From IMG/VR virus record IMGVR_UViG_3300049793_000074, positions 1 through 41,098 of that record: 41,098 bases of DNA. One strand, given 5' to 3'. The position numbers were made by a program, and so were the translations under genes. The DNA is from a virus. Positions 1-8,200 of the stretch are shown one piece after another. Under the pieces are notes generated by a model. It had not been told where the DNA came from. It did not search any database and saw nothing but the letters and a program-made list of their open reading frames with translations. The first letter of the stretch is position 1. Every line of letters begins with the position of its first letter.

Positions 1-760
1 CGACGATACCACCAGCGAGACGCGCAAACCACTGCCGCCGAAGCTCGTGGCGACCGGAACGCCTGGCGGCACTGTCGATGTGGTAATTCTCTCGAAGGCT
101 GCGAACGAGCCCCTGCACACCATGTGTCAGCGCGCTATCGACTCGTGCAAGGCCGGCGCTGGTCGCCACCTGGTCAACATCATGGTGATCGAACAAGAAG
201 ACGTTCTGAAGTACGACGGTGCCACGACCATCCGTGATGCTGGCGAATTCAACTACAACAAATTTGCAAACTCGGCCGCCGCGCGTGGAAATGCGCCATG
301 GATCATGGTTGCCAACTCCGATCTCGTGTTCGAGGACGGCTGGTTGGACGCTCTGTTGGCGACAGGCCGTGAGTGCGTGTCGCCTGTAGATCCGTCACAT
401 CGCACGCAAAAGAATGTCCGTCATGACGAGGCAGGCTGGCAGAACGGCCATCACTTCAGCGGCTGGTGCTTCATGGTCAGTCGGGCGCTGTGGAAGCGCA
501 TCGGAGGATTCGACGAATGCGTGTCCTACTGGTGCAGCGATAACGTCGTCATCGAGCAGTGCCGTGCCGTCGACGTGATGCCGCTGGTGGTTGCCAAGTC
601 CCGTGTGCGTCACTTGGGATCGCAGACGGCTCAGAAGCCACCGGACGATGCGACCTGGGCACAGGTTCGAATCTTCAACCACAAGTATCCCCAGCGTCGA
701 ATCTTCAACGCTGATTCTCGCTACCTCAACTACTGCCGAAAGAATGGGCTTGCAGCATGA
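1..760 (+). CDS. Glycosyltransferase, GT2-like (5' end cut off by window edge)
   Basis: The reading frame is open from base 2 to the stop at 758-760, so the true start lies left of the window; about 252 residues are visible. The GTG at base 47 is only an internal codon. The visible part resembles family 2 (GT-A fold) glycosyltransferases: a beta-strand opening DVVILSKA, an acidic sugar-nucleotide/metal segment ANSDLVFEDGW, and a WCFMVSRALWKRIGGFDE segment like the late acceptor-site part of rhamnosyltransferase-like enzymes. It would transfer a sugar from a nucleotide sugar to an unknown acceptor. Its last four bases (ATGA) overlap the next gene, also a glycosyltransferase, so the two are probably co-translated. 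The acceptor could be a virion protein, DNA or host surface glycan. The fold is fairly sure; the substrate is unknown. Confidence 0.75.
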   Translation, partial: DDTTSETRKPLPPKLVATGTPGGTVDVVILSKAANEPLHTMCQRAIDSCKAGAGRHLVNIMVIEQEDVLKYDGATTIRDAGEFNYNKFANSAAARGNAPWIMVANSDLVFEDGWLDALLATGRECVSPVDPSHRTQKNVRHDEAGWQNGHHFSGWCFMVSRALWKRIGGFDECVSYWCSDNVVIEQCRAVDVMPLVVAKSRVRHLGSQTAQKPPDDATWAQVRIFNHKYPQRRIFNADSRYLNYCRKNGLAA

Positions 761-1359
761 ACATCATTCTCGTTTCCCATCCGTCCCGTGCTCACTATGT
801 ACACCTGTTGCAGCAGAACCTACCGGTCATGACCACGGTCATCAATACCGTTAGCGCGAAGGACGGTCATCGTCAGGCGCTCATGCACGCGGAGAGAACG
901 AAGGGCCGCGTGATCATCATGGAGGACGACGCAATACCTGTTCGTGACTTCGAGTCCCTGGCGAAGTTCTGGTGTGACGCTCACCCGGACGCCCTGCTGT
1001 CGTTCTATCTCGGCACGAGTCGACCGTTTCAGTTCCAGGCTCTGATCGCAGAACGGATGCGCATCGCAGACCTCCAGAACAGAGGTGAGATAACGCTGCC
1101 AACGCTTATCCACGCTGTGTGCTATTCGATACCGGAAGGCCAGGTTTCGCGTGTGCTCGATTCGCTCGATGGGGTTACACAGACTAAAGAGGCCGATTTC
1201 GCTATCGGTGCGGCATGGGGTCGCTCGGTGGTGTACCCGGTAGAATCGCTCGTGCAACACCGCGATGGATCGCCTGTCGAGCGACATCCTGACGGGATGG
1301 TTCGCAGCGAGCCGCGAGTTGCCCGGCGCCTTGCCGGTTCGCTGATGTTCATTTCGTAA
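757..1359 (+). CDS. Glycosyltransferase, GT25-like
   Basis: A 200-residue protein starting at the ATG of an ATGA overlap with the upstream glycosyltransferase. The N-terminal strand NIILVSHPSR and the acidic motif IIMEDDAIPV near residues 49-58 resemble the start and metal-binding EDD/DxD motif of the GT25 family (lipooligosaccharide galactosyltransferase type). A later YSIPEGQVSRVLDSLDG segment also fits that family. It is shorter than typical cellular GT25 enzymes (about 250 residues). Its position next to a second glycosyltransferase and just before the head-tail joining genes implies expression with virion proteins. Family assignment is from motifs only; the acceptor is not known. Confidence 0.6.
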   Translation: MNIILVSHPSRAHYVHLLQQNLPVMTTVINTVSAKDGHRQALMHAERTKGRVIIMEDDAIPVRDFESLAKFWCDAHPDALLSFYLGTSRPFQFQALIAERMRIADLQNRGEITLPTLIHAVCYSIPEGQVSRVLDSLDGVTQTKEADFAIGAAWGRSVVYPVESLVQHRDGSPVERHPDGMVRSEPRVARRLAGSLMFIS

Positions 1360-1375
1360 CTACTGGAGAGTTCAC

Positions 1376-1807
1376 ATGAACCCCGCTTCCAACGGCATGA
1401 CAATTGCCGGTATCGTCATCCTCTCGATCATCGTTGTGATCCTCGCGCTCGCACTGATCAAGGCCCACTACCCGAACAGCGCGACAGCGAAGGCTGTCGG
1501 CGAAGTCGAGCGGTTCGCGCAGTCGGCTGAATCTGTCGTGGAGCACGTCGTTGACCCGCTGATCTTCAAGGCCGAAATCGGCGTGGGTAACGAACTGGTG
1601 GCATTGCTCAGCAGAATCGAGCAGCAGCTCACCAGCACGGCGGCCGAGGATGCGCTGATTGCGGAGGCCCAGCAGTATCTCGAACGTGTCACCGCCGAAG
1701 TGCAGACCAAGATCAACGCAGCGAACTCGGCCAAGCAAGCCAAGATAGCCGCGACTCAGGCGCACGTTGCAACATTGACGGCAGCAATTCCCGGCCCGAC
1801 CGTCTAA
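1376..1807 (+). CDS. Single-span membrane protein with coiled-coil tail, unknown role
   Basis: A 143-residue protein whose ATG follows the ribosome site GGAGAG. Residues about 8-30 are a strongly hydrophobic transmembrane segment (AGIVILSIIVVILALALI). The rest is Ala/Glu/Gln-rich, predicted helical, and likely coiled coil. The topology suggests an N-terminal inner-membrane anchor with a long cytoplasmic or periplasmic helix. It sits between the two glycosyltransferases and the head-tail connector gene. It may help present or localise the glycosyltransferases, but nothing in the sequence proves this. No family was recognised. Confidence 0.7.
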   Translation: MNPASNGMTIAGIVILSIIVVILALALIKAHYPNSATAKAVGEVERFAQSAESVVEHVVDPLIFKAEIGVGNELVALLSRIEQQLTSTAAEDALIAEAQQYLERVTAEVQTKINAANSAKQAKIAATQAHVATLTAAIPGPTV

Positions 1808-1821
1808 TCAGGAGTTCGTCC

Positions 1822-2352
1822 ATGACTACCCCCATCGACCTCGATACCGCGCGTGCGTTCCTGAAAGCCGATGGGGACGATGACGACCTCATCAACGCGC
1901 AGATTTCGAGCGCCACGCAGATTTGCGAGGACTACTGCAACCGTGCGTTCTACGTTGACGCTGCCGGTCAGCAGGACGATTTCTCGCAGGCGCTGATCGA
2001 CCGCACGGCGGCGCTCCTGAATCGCAAGACGGCCATGGACAGCGTTACCGGCTCCACGCCGGACGACGACATCACGCGGGCGATGATCCGCGATCACTAC
2101 ATTCAGGTGCTCGGCCAGATCACGCAGCGCATCAACGGTATCGTTTTGGATGACGCCATCAATGCGGCCATCTTGATCACGCTCGGCCACCTGTACAAGA
2201 ACCGCGAGGACAATCTGGCGACGGGCAACAATGTCGTTCAGGTGCCCGTGGGAGCACAACGCATCCTGCAATCGAAGCTGTGGATCGGCAATCTGGCAGA
2301 CGGTGGCGTGTGCATCGATTGGACGGCCATTCCGCCCGTAGAAGGGAGTTGA
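1822..2352 (+). CDS. Head-tail connector (gp6-like adaptor)
   Basis: A 176-residue protein with start ATG preceded by AGGAG. The opening LDTARAFLKADGDDDDLINAQISSA is typical of HK97 gp6-like connector proteins, which begin with a helix starting LxxAKxxLR and a DDxLI motif, followed by helices ending in ILITLGHLYKNRE. These proteins form a dodecameric ring below the portal and help close the head. It is longer than the usual 95-110 residues, with an extra middle segment around residues 65-100. Its place just ahead of head-closure, neck and tail terminator genes matches the standard siphovirus order. Confidence 0.82.
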   Translation: MTTPIDLDTARAFLKADGDDDDLINAQISSATQICEDYCNRAFYVDAAGQQDDFSQALIDRTAALLNRKTAMDSVTGSTPDDDITRAMIRDHYIQVLGQITQRINGIVLDDAINAAILITLGHLYKNREDNLATGNNVVQVPVGAQRILQSKLWIGNLADGGVCIDWTAIPPVEGS

Positions 2353-2356
2353 TCCC

Positions 2357-2566
2357 ATGACGGTCAAGTTCGACAAGTTCAAAGCCGCTCTCGAAGCATT
2401 GTGCATTCAGCATGGTGTCGTTATCGGTTCCGAGTTGTACGACTGCCCGGCCATATGGGATCGCATTGGCGACGAAGAACCGATCCACCAGGACTGCTTG
2501 CGTGATCACACGCAGTCGTCTCAACCCGTTCCAGGGGCACGAAATGACCATCGGCGAAAAGAATAG
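2357..2566 (+). CDS. Small protein in head-tail joining cluster, unknown
   Basis: A 69-residue reading frame starting 4 bases after the connector stop, with GGGAGTT upstream of its ATG. The N-terminal half (VKFDKFKAALEALCIQHGV) looks like an amphipathic helix and is plausible as a small phage protein; the C-terminal part is Arg/His-rich and low in structure. Its last 23 bases overlap the start of the head-closure gene in another frame. Tight spacing and a ribosome site support expression. No family was recognised. Confidence 0.55.
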   Translation: MTVKFDKFKAALEALCIQHGVVIGSELYDCPAIWDRIGDEEPIHQDCLRDHTQSSQPVPGARNDHRRKE

Positions 2567-2909
2567 GTTCATCACGATCAACAAGCGGTCGACCACCACG
2601 GACGGCGCTAACGAATCGACTGGATGGGTGCTCCACAAGAACAAGTGGGCCGAGGCAATGGGGCAGACCGGAATGGGCCGGATTCGCTCCGAGGCCAGCG
2701 CGGGAGGGATCAATACCGACCTCCAGCGCTACTCGTTTCGCGTCAATTACGATTTGTCCATCGACAATACGATGCAAGTCGTCATGAAGGTGCTCAATCC
2801 TGACGGCTCGTTCTCGTACGTGTCGCTCGACATCCAGTCGGTCAACCATGACCACGCCGGCCGCTCGCACTCCGACCTTGTGTGTCAGACGGGCGGCTCA
2901 AATGGCTAG
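2544..2909 (+). CDS. Head closure protein (head-tail stopper type)
   Basis: A 121-residue protein. The frame is open further upstream, but the ATG at 2544 follows AGGGGC and gives the expected start (MTIGEKNRFITINKRS), so this start was chosen. Proteins of the gp7/SPP1 gp16 (head-tail joining, beta-barrel) type are about 105-120 residues, begin by describing a coating on the connector, and contain a WAEAMGQTG-like strand and a QRYSFRVNYDLSIDNTMQV-like section, as here. The position between connector and neck genes supports the call. It stops 8 bases into the next gene. Confidence 0.68.
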   Translation: MTIGEKNRFITINKRSTTTDGANESTGWVLHKNKWAEAMGQTGMGRIRSEASAGGINTDLQRYSFRVNYDLSIDNTMQVVMKVLNPDGSFSYVSLDIQSVNHDHAGRSHSDLVCQTGGSNG

Positions 2910-3453
2910 AGTTGTCCAAGCCGTTACCGGCATCGAGGACATCTTCAAGGGGCTTGAAGCGTTCTCGACTCTGCGCGAACCGATAGCGCGGGCAATGGGC
3001 GTGGCAATGGGACAGACCGTTCGTGATGAGGCTATTGTTCGAGCGCCAGAGCTGAAGCCGGGCGATGAGGGCTATGACAACCAGCGGCGCGGTCAGCTCA
3101 AGGAGGCGCTTTATCTGGCGTTCGACGGCCGTCGCTCGATCCTCAACGCCGGACACCTGGTCTATCAGGTGTCGTGGAACGCCAAGAAGGCCCCGCATGG
3201 CCACCTGGTGGAGTTCGGTCACTGGATGGCGTACAAATGGGCGCGTGGGGAAGAAGGCAAGTTCTACACGCCTCTCCAGGGGACGCACAAGGTCGACGGT
3301 CGCAAGCGTGGCAAGGGCTACCCGATTGATGGTGGAGGTTTCTACGTCAACACACATCCGTTTCTCGGCCCAGCGTTCGACGCCAAGCTACCGCGTCTTG
3401 GTGACATTGCAACCGAAGCCGGTAAGGCTGCGTTTTCGAAAGTAATGAAATGA
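2902..3453 (+). CDS. Neck / tail completion protein (HK97 gp10-like)
   Basis: A 183-residue protein starting at ATG 2902, which overlaps the end of the head closure gene by 8 bases; a longer in-frame start at 2848 lies deep in that gene and is unlikely. The opening VTGIEDIFKGLEAFSTLRE, the VRDEAIVRAP segment and the C-terminal THPFLGPAFDAK motif match the HK97 gp10/neck family, where a helix is followed by a small beta sandwich and a hydrophobic 'PFL-PA' end. These proteins sit at the head-tail junction. Its stop overlaps the next start (ATGA). Confidence 0.75.
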   Translation: MARVVQAVTGIEDIFKGLEAFSTLREPIARAMGVAMGQTVRDEAIVRAPELKPGDEGYDNQRRGQLKEALYLAFDGRRSILNAGHLVYQVSWNAKKAPHGHLVEFGHWMAYKWARGEEGKFYTPLQGTHKVDGRKRGKGYPIDGGGFYVNTHPFLGPAFDAKLPRLGDIATEAGKAAFSKVMK

Positions 3454-3824
3454 CACTCGCCGAAATCATTCCGTCGATCCTGAACAGCCTGGTCGATAGC
3501 CGCGTATGGCAACTCGCTACGCCGGACAACCTTCCGCGAGGCACAGACGGTCAGATTCTGCCGTTCGTTCTCTGGCATCGAGTGGGCGGCCAGGACAGCG
3601 AGTTCCTGGATCAAACAATGTCCGACAAGCGGCATGCTCGCATTCAGGTGCAGTCGTGTGCACCTGGCGGTATCGCTGCCGATACGCTCCACGAGGCGGT
3701 CTGTCAAGCTCTGCTCGCCTCGGCTTATACTGTCGGGGTCTTGGGTTCACCTGTTGGAACCTATGACGCTGATCGCAAGCTGCACGCCCCATGGCAACAG
3801 TTTTCGATTTGGTTCCAACCTTAA
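3450..3824 (+). CDS. Tail terminator protein (DUF3168 / gp11-like)
   Basis: A 124-residue protein starting at an ATGA overlap. It has the DUF3168 pattern: N-terminal helix (IIPSILNSLVDSRVW), a strand with PFVLWHRVGGQ, then a strand with RIQVQSCAPGG, a helix with the segment CQALLAS, and a final strand ending in FSIWFQP. These proteins cap the tail tube after it reaches full length and then join the head. Length and position directly before the major tail protein agree with the family. Confidence 0.82.
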   Translation: MTLAEIIPSILNSLVDSRVWQLATPDNLPRGTDGQILPFVLWHRVGGQDSEFLDQTMSDKRHARIQVQSCAPGGIAADTLHEAVCQALLASAYTVGVLGSPVGTYDADRKLHAPWQQFSIWFQP

Positions 3825-3843
3825 CCTGTAGGAGAGTAACGAA

Positions 3844-4500
3844 ATGTCTTCAGACTTCATCAACGGTTCCAAGTACGCGTTCAGCACGCTGCTTGGCTTG
3901 ATCATCCCCATCACGGCCATCAGCAACGACGCGCCGCCAGTCATCACGGCATCGTCGATGCCCGCCAACGATGACATCATCCTGCTGCAATCGAACTGGA
4001 GCGACCTCTCGGACACCGCCGTTTACACGGACAGCCTCGGCCACCTGTTCGAGCTGGATACCACCAACACGGACTTCTTTCCGCCCGGCGAGTCCGAGGG
4101 CAGCTACCAGGTGGTGTCCGGCTTCGTCAGCCTCACGCAGATTCGCGAAGTCGCCCAGTCGGGCGGCGACACGAACTCGTTCACCTACGCGTACATCGAA
4201 GATCGTTCGACGCGCCAGCGTTCGAAGCCGACCGACAAGAACCCGCTCGTGCTGACGTTCACGCTCGACCGCGATCCGTCGCTGCCGTGGTTCGACGCGC
4301 TGGACACGCTGGACAAGTCGCGCCAGCTCGTGACGATGCGTGAAACGTTCAAGACCGGCGAACAGCTCCTGTACACGGGCTTCGTCTCGTTCCAGAAATC
4401 GCCTTCGCGCACGCGCAACGAGAACATGACCGTCACCGCGACGTTCAGCGTCAACTCGGAAATCATCAGCGTGCCGGCGTCCTTCCCGAGCGGTTCGTAA
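3844..4500 (+). CDS. Major tail protein
   Basis: A 218-residue protein preceded by GGAGAGTAACGAAATG, one of the recurring start elements in this genome. It lies between the tail terminator and the tail chaperones, the normal position of the tube protein. The sequence is mostly predicted beta strands, with Thr/Ser-rich turns, and ends in NSEIISVPASFPSGS. The opening (SSDFINGSKYAFSTLLG) is like other tube proteins of this kind. The call rests mainly on position, size and expected high expression. A 230-codon open frame on the opposite strand is a GC-rich shadow. Confidence 0.78.
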   Translation: MSSDFINGSKYAFSTLLGLIIPITAISNDAPPVITASSMPANDDIILLQSNWSDLSDTAVYTDSLGHLFELDTTNTDFFPPGESEGSYQVVSGFVSLTQIREVAQSGGDTNSFTYAYIEDRSTRQRSKPTDKNPLVLTFTLDRDPSLPWFDALDTLDKSRQLVTMRETFKTGEQLLYTGFVSFQKSPSRTRNENMTVTATFSVNSEIISVPASFPSGS

Positions 4501-4585
4501 CCGTAAGGGCTGGGGGTTGGTGGGTGTCAGCGGGACGCCCATCGACCCCCTGTTTCATCCCGCTATCCCGCTTCAAGGTATCGAA

Positions 4586-4951
4586 ATGCTCACCAAGCAA
4601 ACCCCCGAAACGATCAAGGCTCGCCTCACGGTGAAGGCGCAGGGCGTGGAAACCGACCTGCTGCTGACCTACATCAACCACAAGCCGGAAGAGTTCGACG
4701 CATTCGTCAAGAACCCGGACGTGCTGAAGATCCCCGACGACGTGAACAAGTCCGATACCCGGCTGGCTCTCGCGCACGTCAACGCGACGTTCGTCCTGTT
4801 CCTCGTGAAGTCGTTCGACGACGGCACGGATACCACGTTCCCGCTGACCCGCGCCGGCCTGATCGACCTCGAATCCCACTGGCCCGAAACGCTGCCTGGC
4901 ATCGTCGCCGGCTACCACCAGGCGCGTGGGGCGGCAGTACAAAAAAACTGA
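4586..4951 (+). CDS. Tail assembly chaperone (gpG-like, unshifted product)
   Basis: A 121-residue product starting at ATG 4586, preceded by CAAGG and the element TATCGAAATG; the open frame further upstream has no good ribosome site. The content is an N-terminal beta hairpin and an acidic helical region, as in lambda gpG-type chaperones, which coat the tape measure during tail assembly. The frame ends in CAA AAA AAC TGA, so the stop lies right after a slippery run. See the separate entry for the frameshifted product. Confidence 0.8.
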   Translation: MLTKQTPETIKARLTVKAQGVETDLLLTYINHKPEEFDAFVKNPDVLKIPDDVNKSDTRLALAHVNATFVLFLVKSFDDGTDTTFPLTRAGLIDLESHWPETLPGIVAGYHQARGAAVQKN

Positions 4952-5271
4952 CCGGGGCAGTCGCTACGTTCTACTGGCGCCCGCCCACTGAGCAAGAGCT
5001 GGGTGCGTGGGCCGGCAAGAAGACGTTGGCGAACTTCCCCGAACCAGAGCACCCCACGTGGGACGAGAACTTTGACGCCCTGCACTGGTTTCGTTCCAAC
5101 CTCACCCAGTTTGTCTACAATGGCTTCGGCGCGACGGGCTTCAACTACGCGATTGCATACCGAGACTTTGACGATATGGGTTTGTCAGGTGACCAGCTCG
5201 ATGAGTGGAAATGGAAGCTCAAAGTGATGGAATCCGAGGCGCTGTATCACATGAACAAGAAGCCCGCCTAG
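4586..5271 (+). CDS. Tail assembly chaperone, -1 frameshift fusion (gpGT-like)
   Basis: A -1 slip at 4942-4948 moves ribosomes from the gpG-like frame into a frame that stays open to the stop at 5269-5271, giving about 228 residues. The extension reads ...LTGAVATFYWRPPTEQELGAW... and goes on through NFPEPEHPTWDENF to the end MNKKPA. It lacks a good start of its own: the first possible ATG/GTG codons near 5003-5026 have no convincing ribosome site. In lambda and most siphoviruses the G and GT proteins are made in a fixed ratio and recruit tube protein to the tape measure. Order and frame match that arrangement exactly. Confidence 0.85.
4942..4948 (+). promoter_or_regulatory. Programmed -1 ribosomal frameshift site
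   Basis: The heptamer A AAA AAC lies in the chaperone frame as codons AAA (4943-4945) and AAC (4946-4948), one codon before the TGA at 4949. Both tRNAs can re-pair after a one-base backward slip, after which reading continues from CTG at 4948. This is a canonical X XXY YYZ slippery site. No stable downstream pseudoknot was demonstrated by eye. Confidence 0.85.
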
Positions 5272-5287
5272 CGCGGGCTTTTTCTTT
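5261..5287 (+). terminator. Intrinsic terminator or attenuator before tape measure gene
   Basis: AGCCCGC (5261-5267), a 5-base loop CTAGC and GCGGGCT (5273-5279) form a 7-bp GC-rich stem, followed by TTTTTCTTT. The stop codon of the frameshift product lies in the loop. It looks like a rho-independent terminator but is inside the late operon, only about 12 bases before the tape measure start. It probably gives partial termination or marks an mRNA end. Confidence 0.75.
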
Positions 5288-5298
5288 GGAGTAACGAA

Positions 5299-8200
5299 AT
5301 GAGCGACACCGTAGACATTGGCGCAGCCCGGGTACGATTGATTGTCGATGCCGACAGCTTCGAGGAAGCTGTTGCGGCGGGCAAGATCGCCATTCGTGGC
5401 TTCGCGTCCGACGCACAGGCTGCGTACGACCGCACGGAGAAAGCAACGCGGCGCGCGGCTGATGCTCTGCTGGACTATACCCACGCGCTGGGTTCTGCTG
5501 ACAGCACGATGACCAAGCTGATCACGCGGGCGTCAAACCTCGGCGTGGAAAAGACGCTGATCGACGCAGCCGTGCGATCCTGGCAGACTCATAACGACAA
5601 GCTCGAAGCCGCCGCCGCCGCACAGGCCGGCTATAACGAATTGGTTCGTCAGGGCGCCGCAGACGAGAAGGCTGCGATGGCTGCGGCCAACGCGGTAGCA
5701 CAAGCACGGTTCCAGAATCTCCAGGAAGCACGCGCCGCACAGAGCCAGCAGGCGATCAACAATCTCGTTGCGCCGGGTCTCGCAATCAACACAGACGCGA
5801 GTTCGCACCGACTGGCCGCAGAGGAAGTGTTTGCTTCGATCATCGCGCAAGAGAATGCTCTGCTCGAAGCACAGGCCGAACTGGCAAAGACCGCTGCCAA
5901 CGATCAAGCTGAGCATGTACGGGCTGTCAGTGCCGCGTATAAGGAGCTGTTGAACACGCAGGACGCGGAGGAACAGCGCCTGCGAAGCATTGCGAATCTT
6001 CAGGCCGAACAGCGCATCCAGAACCTCCAGGACGCTCGTGCCGCGCAGTCGCAACAGGCGTTCAACAATCTGGTGGCACCGGGTCTGTCGGTCAACACGC
6101 AATCCAATAATCAGCGTGCTGACGCTGAAGCTGCGTTCGCCAGCATTGTCGAAGCGGAAAACGAAAAGCTCTCGAAGCAAGAAGAACTCGTGAACCTGAT
6201 CGCTCAGGCTCGCCAGGCTTCGAACGCTGAGAACGCGCAACAGAATTTCAACAGGCTGCTCGGCATTCCGCAGGAGGAAGAAAAACTGGCGTTGATTCAG
6301 CGGCGCAAGGATGCCGAGGCCGCCTATCTGCCCATTCTCGAACAGGAAGCCAGGCTGGAGCAGGAGAACTCGCAGCTCGCAGCGAAGCAGCAGGCGTTCG
6401 TCCAACAATTGGAGAACACGGCTACGACGGCCGGCAAGACCTATTACGAAATGCTCCAGCTTCGGGCGGCCGAACTGGGGCTTGGAGAGGCGTACCAACC
6501 GCTGATCAACAAGATCCGTCAGCAGAACGAATCGATGGGCGCCGGAACGCTGTCGGCCAAGCAGTATCAGTTCGCTCTGCGCGGTCTGCCGGCCCAGTTC
6601 ACCGACATCGTGGTGTCGCTCCAGGGCGGTCAGCGGCCATTGACGGTTCTGCTGCAACAGGGCGGACAGATCAAGGATATGTTTGGCGGCGTGGGCAGCG
6701 CCGTGCGAGTTGTCGGCCAGGAAGTCGTCAAGATCGCAACCAACCCGCTGTTCATCCTGGCGGGCGTGGCTGCGCTGGTTGCTACTGCGTTCGCCGAAGC
6801 GTCGTCACGTACTACGGATTTCGCGATTGCTGCATCCAAGGGAAACCTCGTTGCGGGTAACGCTAAGGGTTTGTCCACGCTCGCCGAACAGCTCTCGAAG
6901 TTGAACAACATCAGCATCGGTCATGCAGACGAGGCCGTGCAGTCGCTCGCTGCGGCCGGCAAGTTGACTGGCGACAATTTCAGGCTTGCGGCCGAGGCGT
7001 CGGCCCGCTGGGCAACCGTCACCGGGCAATCGGTGGATGACATCACCAGCAAGTTCAACAGCCTGGCGAACGATCCCATGCAGGCCGTTCTCGACGGCAC
7101 GCTGAAGGTGACGGAGGCTCAATACGATCAACTCGAAGCGTTCGAGCGTACCGGCCAGAAGGTGAAGGAAACGCAGCTTGCGGTGAAGCTGTACTCCGAC
7201 CAGATCAATACCGATAGCGCTGCCGTGCTGGCGAATCTGTCGGCCGGTGCGCGTGGATGGATCGAACTGAAGGACGCCATTACCAACGCATGGCACGAGC
7301 TGACCGGCTTCGTTACCGAGGCGGCTGGTTCTTCGTTCAACGTTATCAGCAAGAAGGGGATTCTTGCGTCTCTGGCGAACCCTGCTGGAACGATGGCACA
7401 GATTGCCGGTCTGAGAGGTGAGCCATCCGCACCGTCGGACGGTGCGGTAGCAGGTATGACCAGCGATCAGGCCGCTCAGCGCAATGCAGCCATGTCGGCG
7501 GCAGCGTTCTCGCAGGGCACGAAGCTGACGACCGATCAGGTCAACGCGAACAAGGAACTCCAGAAGTCCATCGATGACCTGGGCACGAAGCAGCAGAAGT
7601 TCAACGCGGCGCTCGTGCTGGAGAATGGGCTGCTCTCTCGTTCGAGCGAAGGCTTCCTCAAGCTCAACGGCATTGTGAAGTCGACGGCCGGCACGTTCAG
7701 CGGCCCCGGTTACGACAAGCTGGTGAACGGTCTGCGGTTGAAAATCTTCGGCCAGAACGAAGGCGGCGATCCGACGAAGCCGATCAAGGAATGGGAAAAG
7801 ACGGCTCTCGACTCGCTGAAGAACGTCGGCCAGGCCCAGGAGTATCTGTACCAGCAAGGCTCGACCGACACCAAGACCTACTACGCCATCCAGGAAGGGC
7901 TGGCGAAGGGTGAGGAAATTATCCAGCTCCAGTCCATCGATGCGCAAATCAAGGCGCTCACGGGTCGAGCGAACAGTGAATCTCAAATCGCGGCGCTGAT
8001 CCAGCAGCGGTCGACGGTGGAACAAACCTATGCGTCGACCAAGGCGAAGCTCGATCATGAGGAACTGCTGGCGATTCAGGCGAAGGTCAACGCGTACCAC
8101 GACTATGTTCAGGGGCTCGCTGATGCCAACATCCAGCTCTCTCGCCAGGGTGATCAGGCTGCTGCCGCAGTAGGCCAAGGATCGCGCCAGCAGGGGCTCT

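Noticed and set aside
3850-4542. 230-codon minus-strand open frame opposite the major tail protein
   Set aside because: Highly Arg/Glu/Val-biased composition typical of an antisense shadow; it has no neighbours on that strand.
5003-5227. Independent gene in another frame beside the second chaperone
   Set aside because: The -1 frame explains the region fully; this frame is Arg/Ser/Thr-rich and lacks a start signal.
5533-6657. 374-codon open frame on the minus strand within the tape measure gene
   Set aside because: Same reasons; it also mirrors the internal repeats of the real gene.
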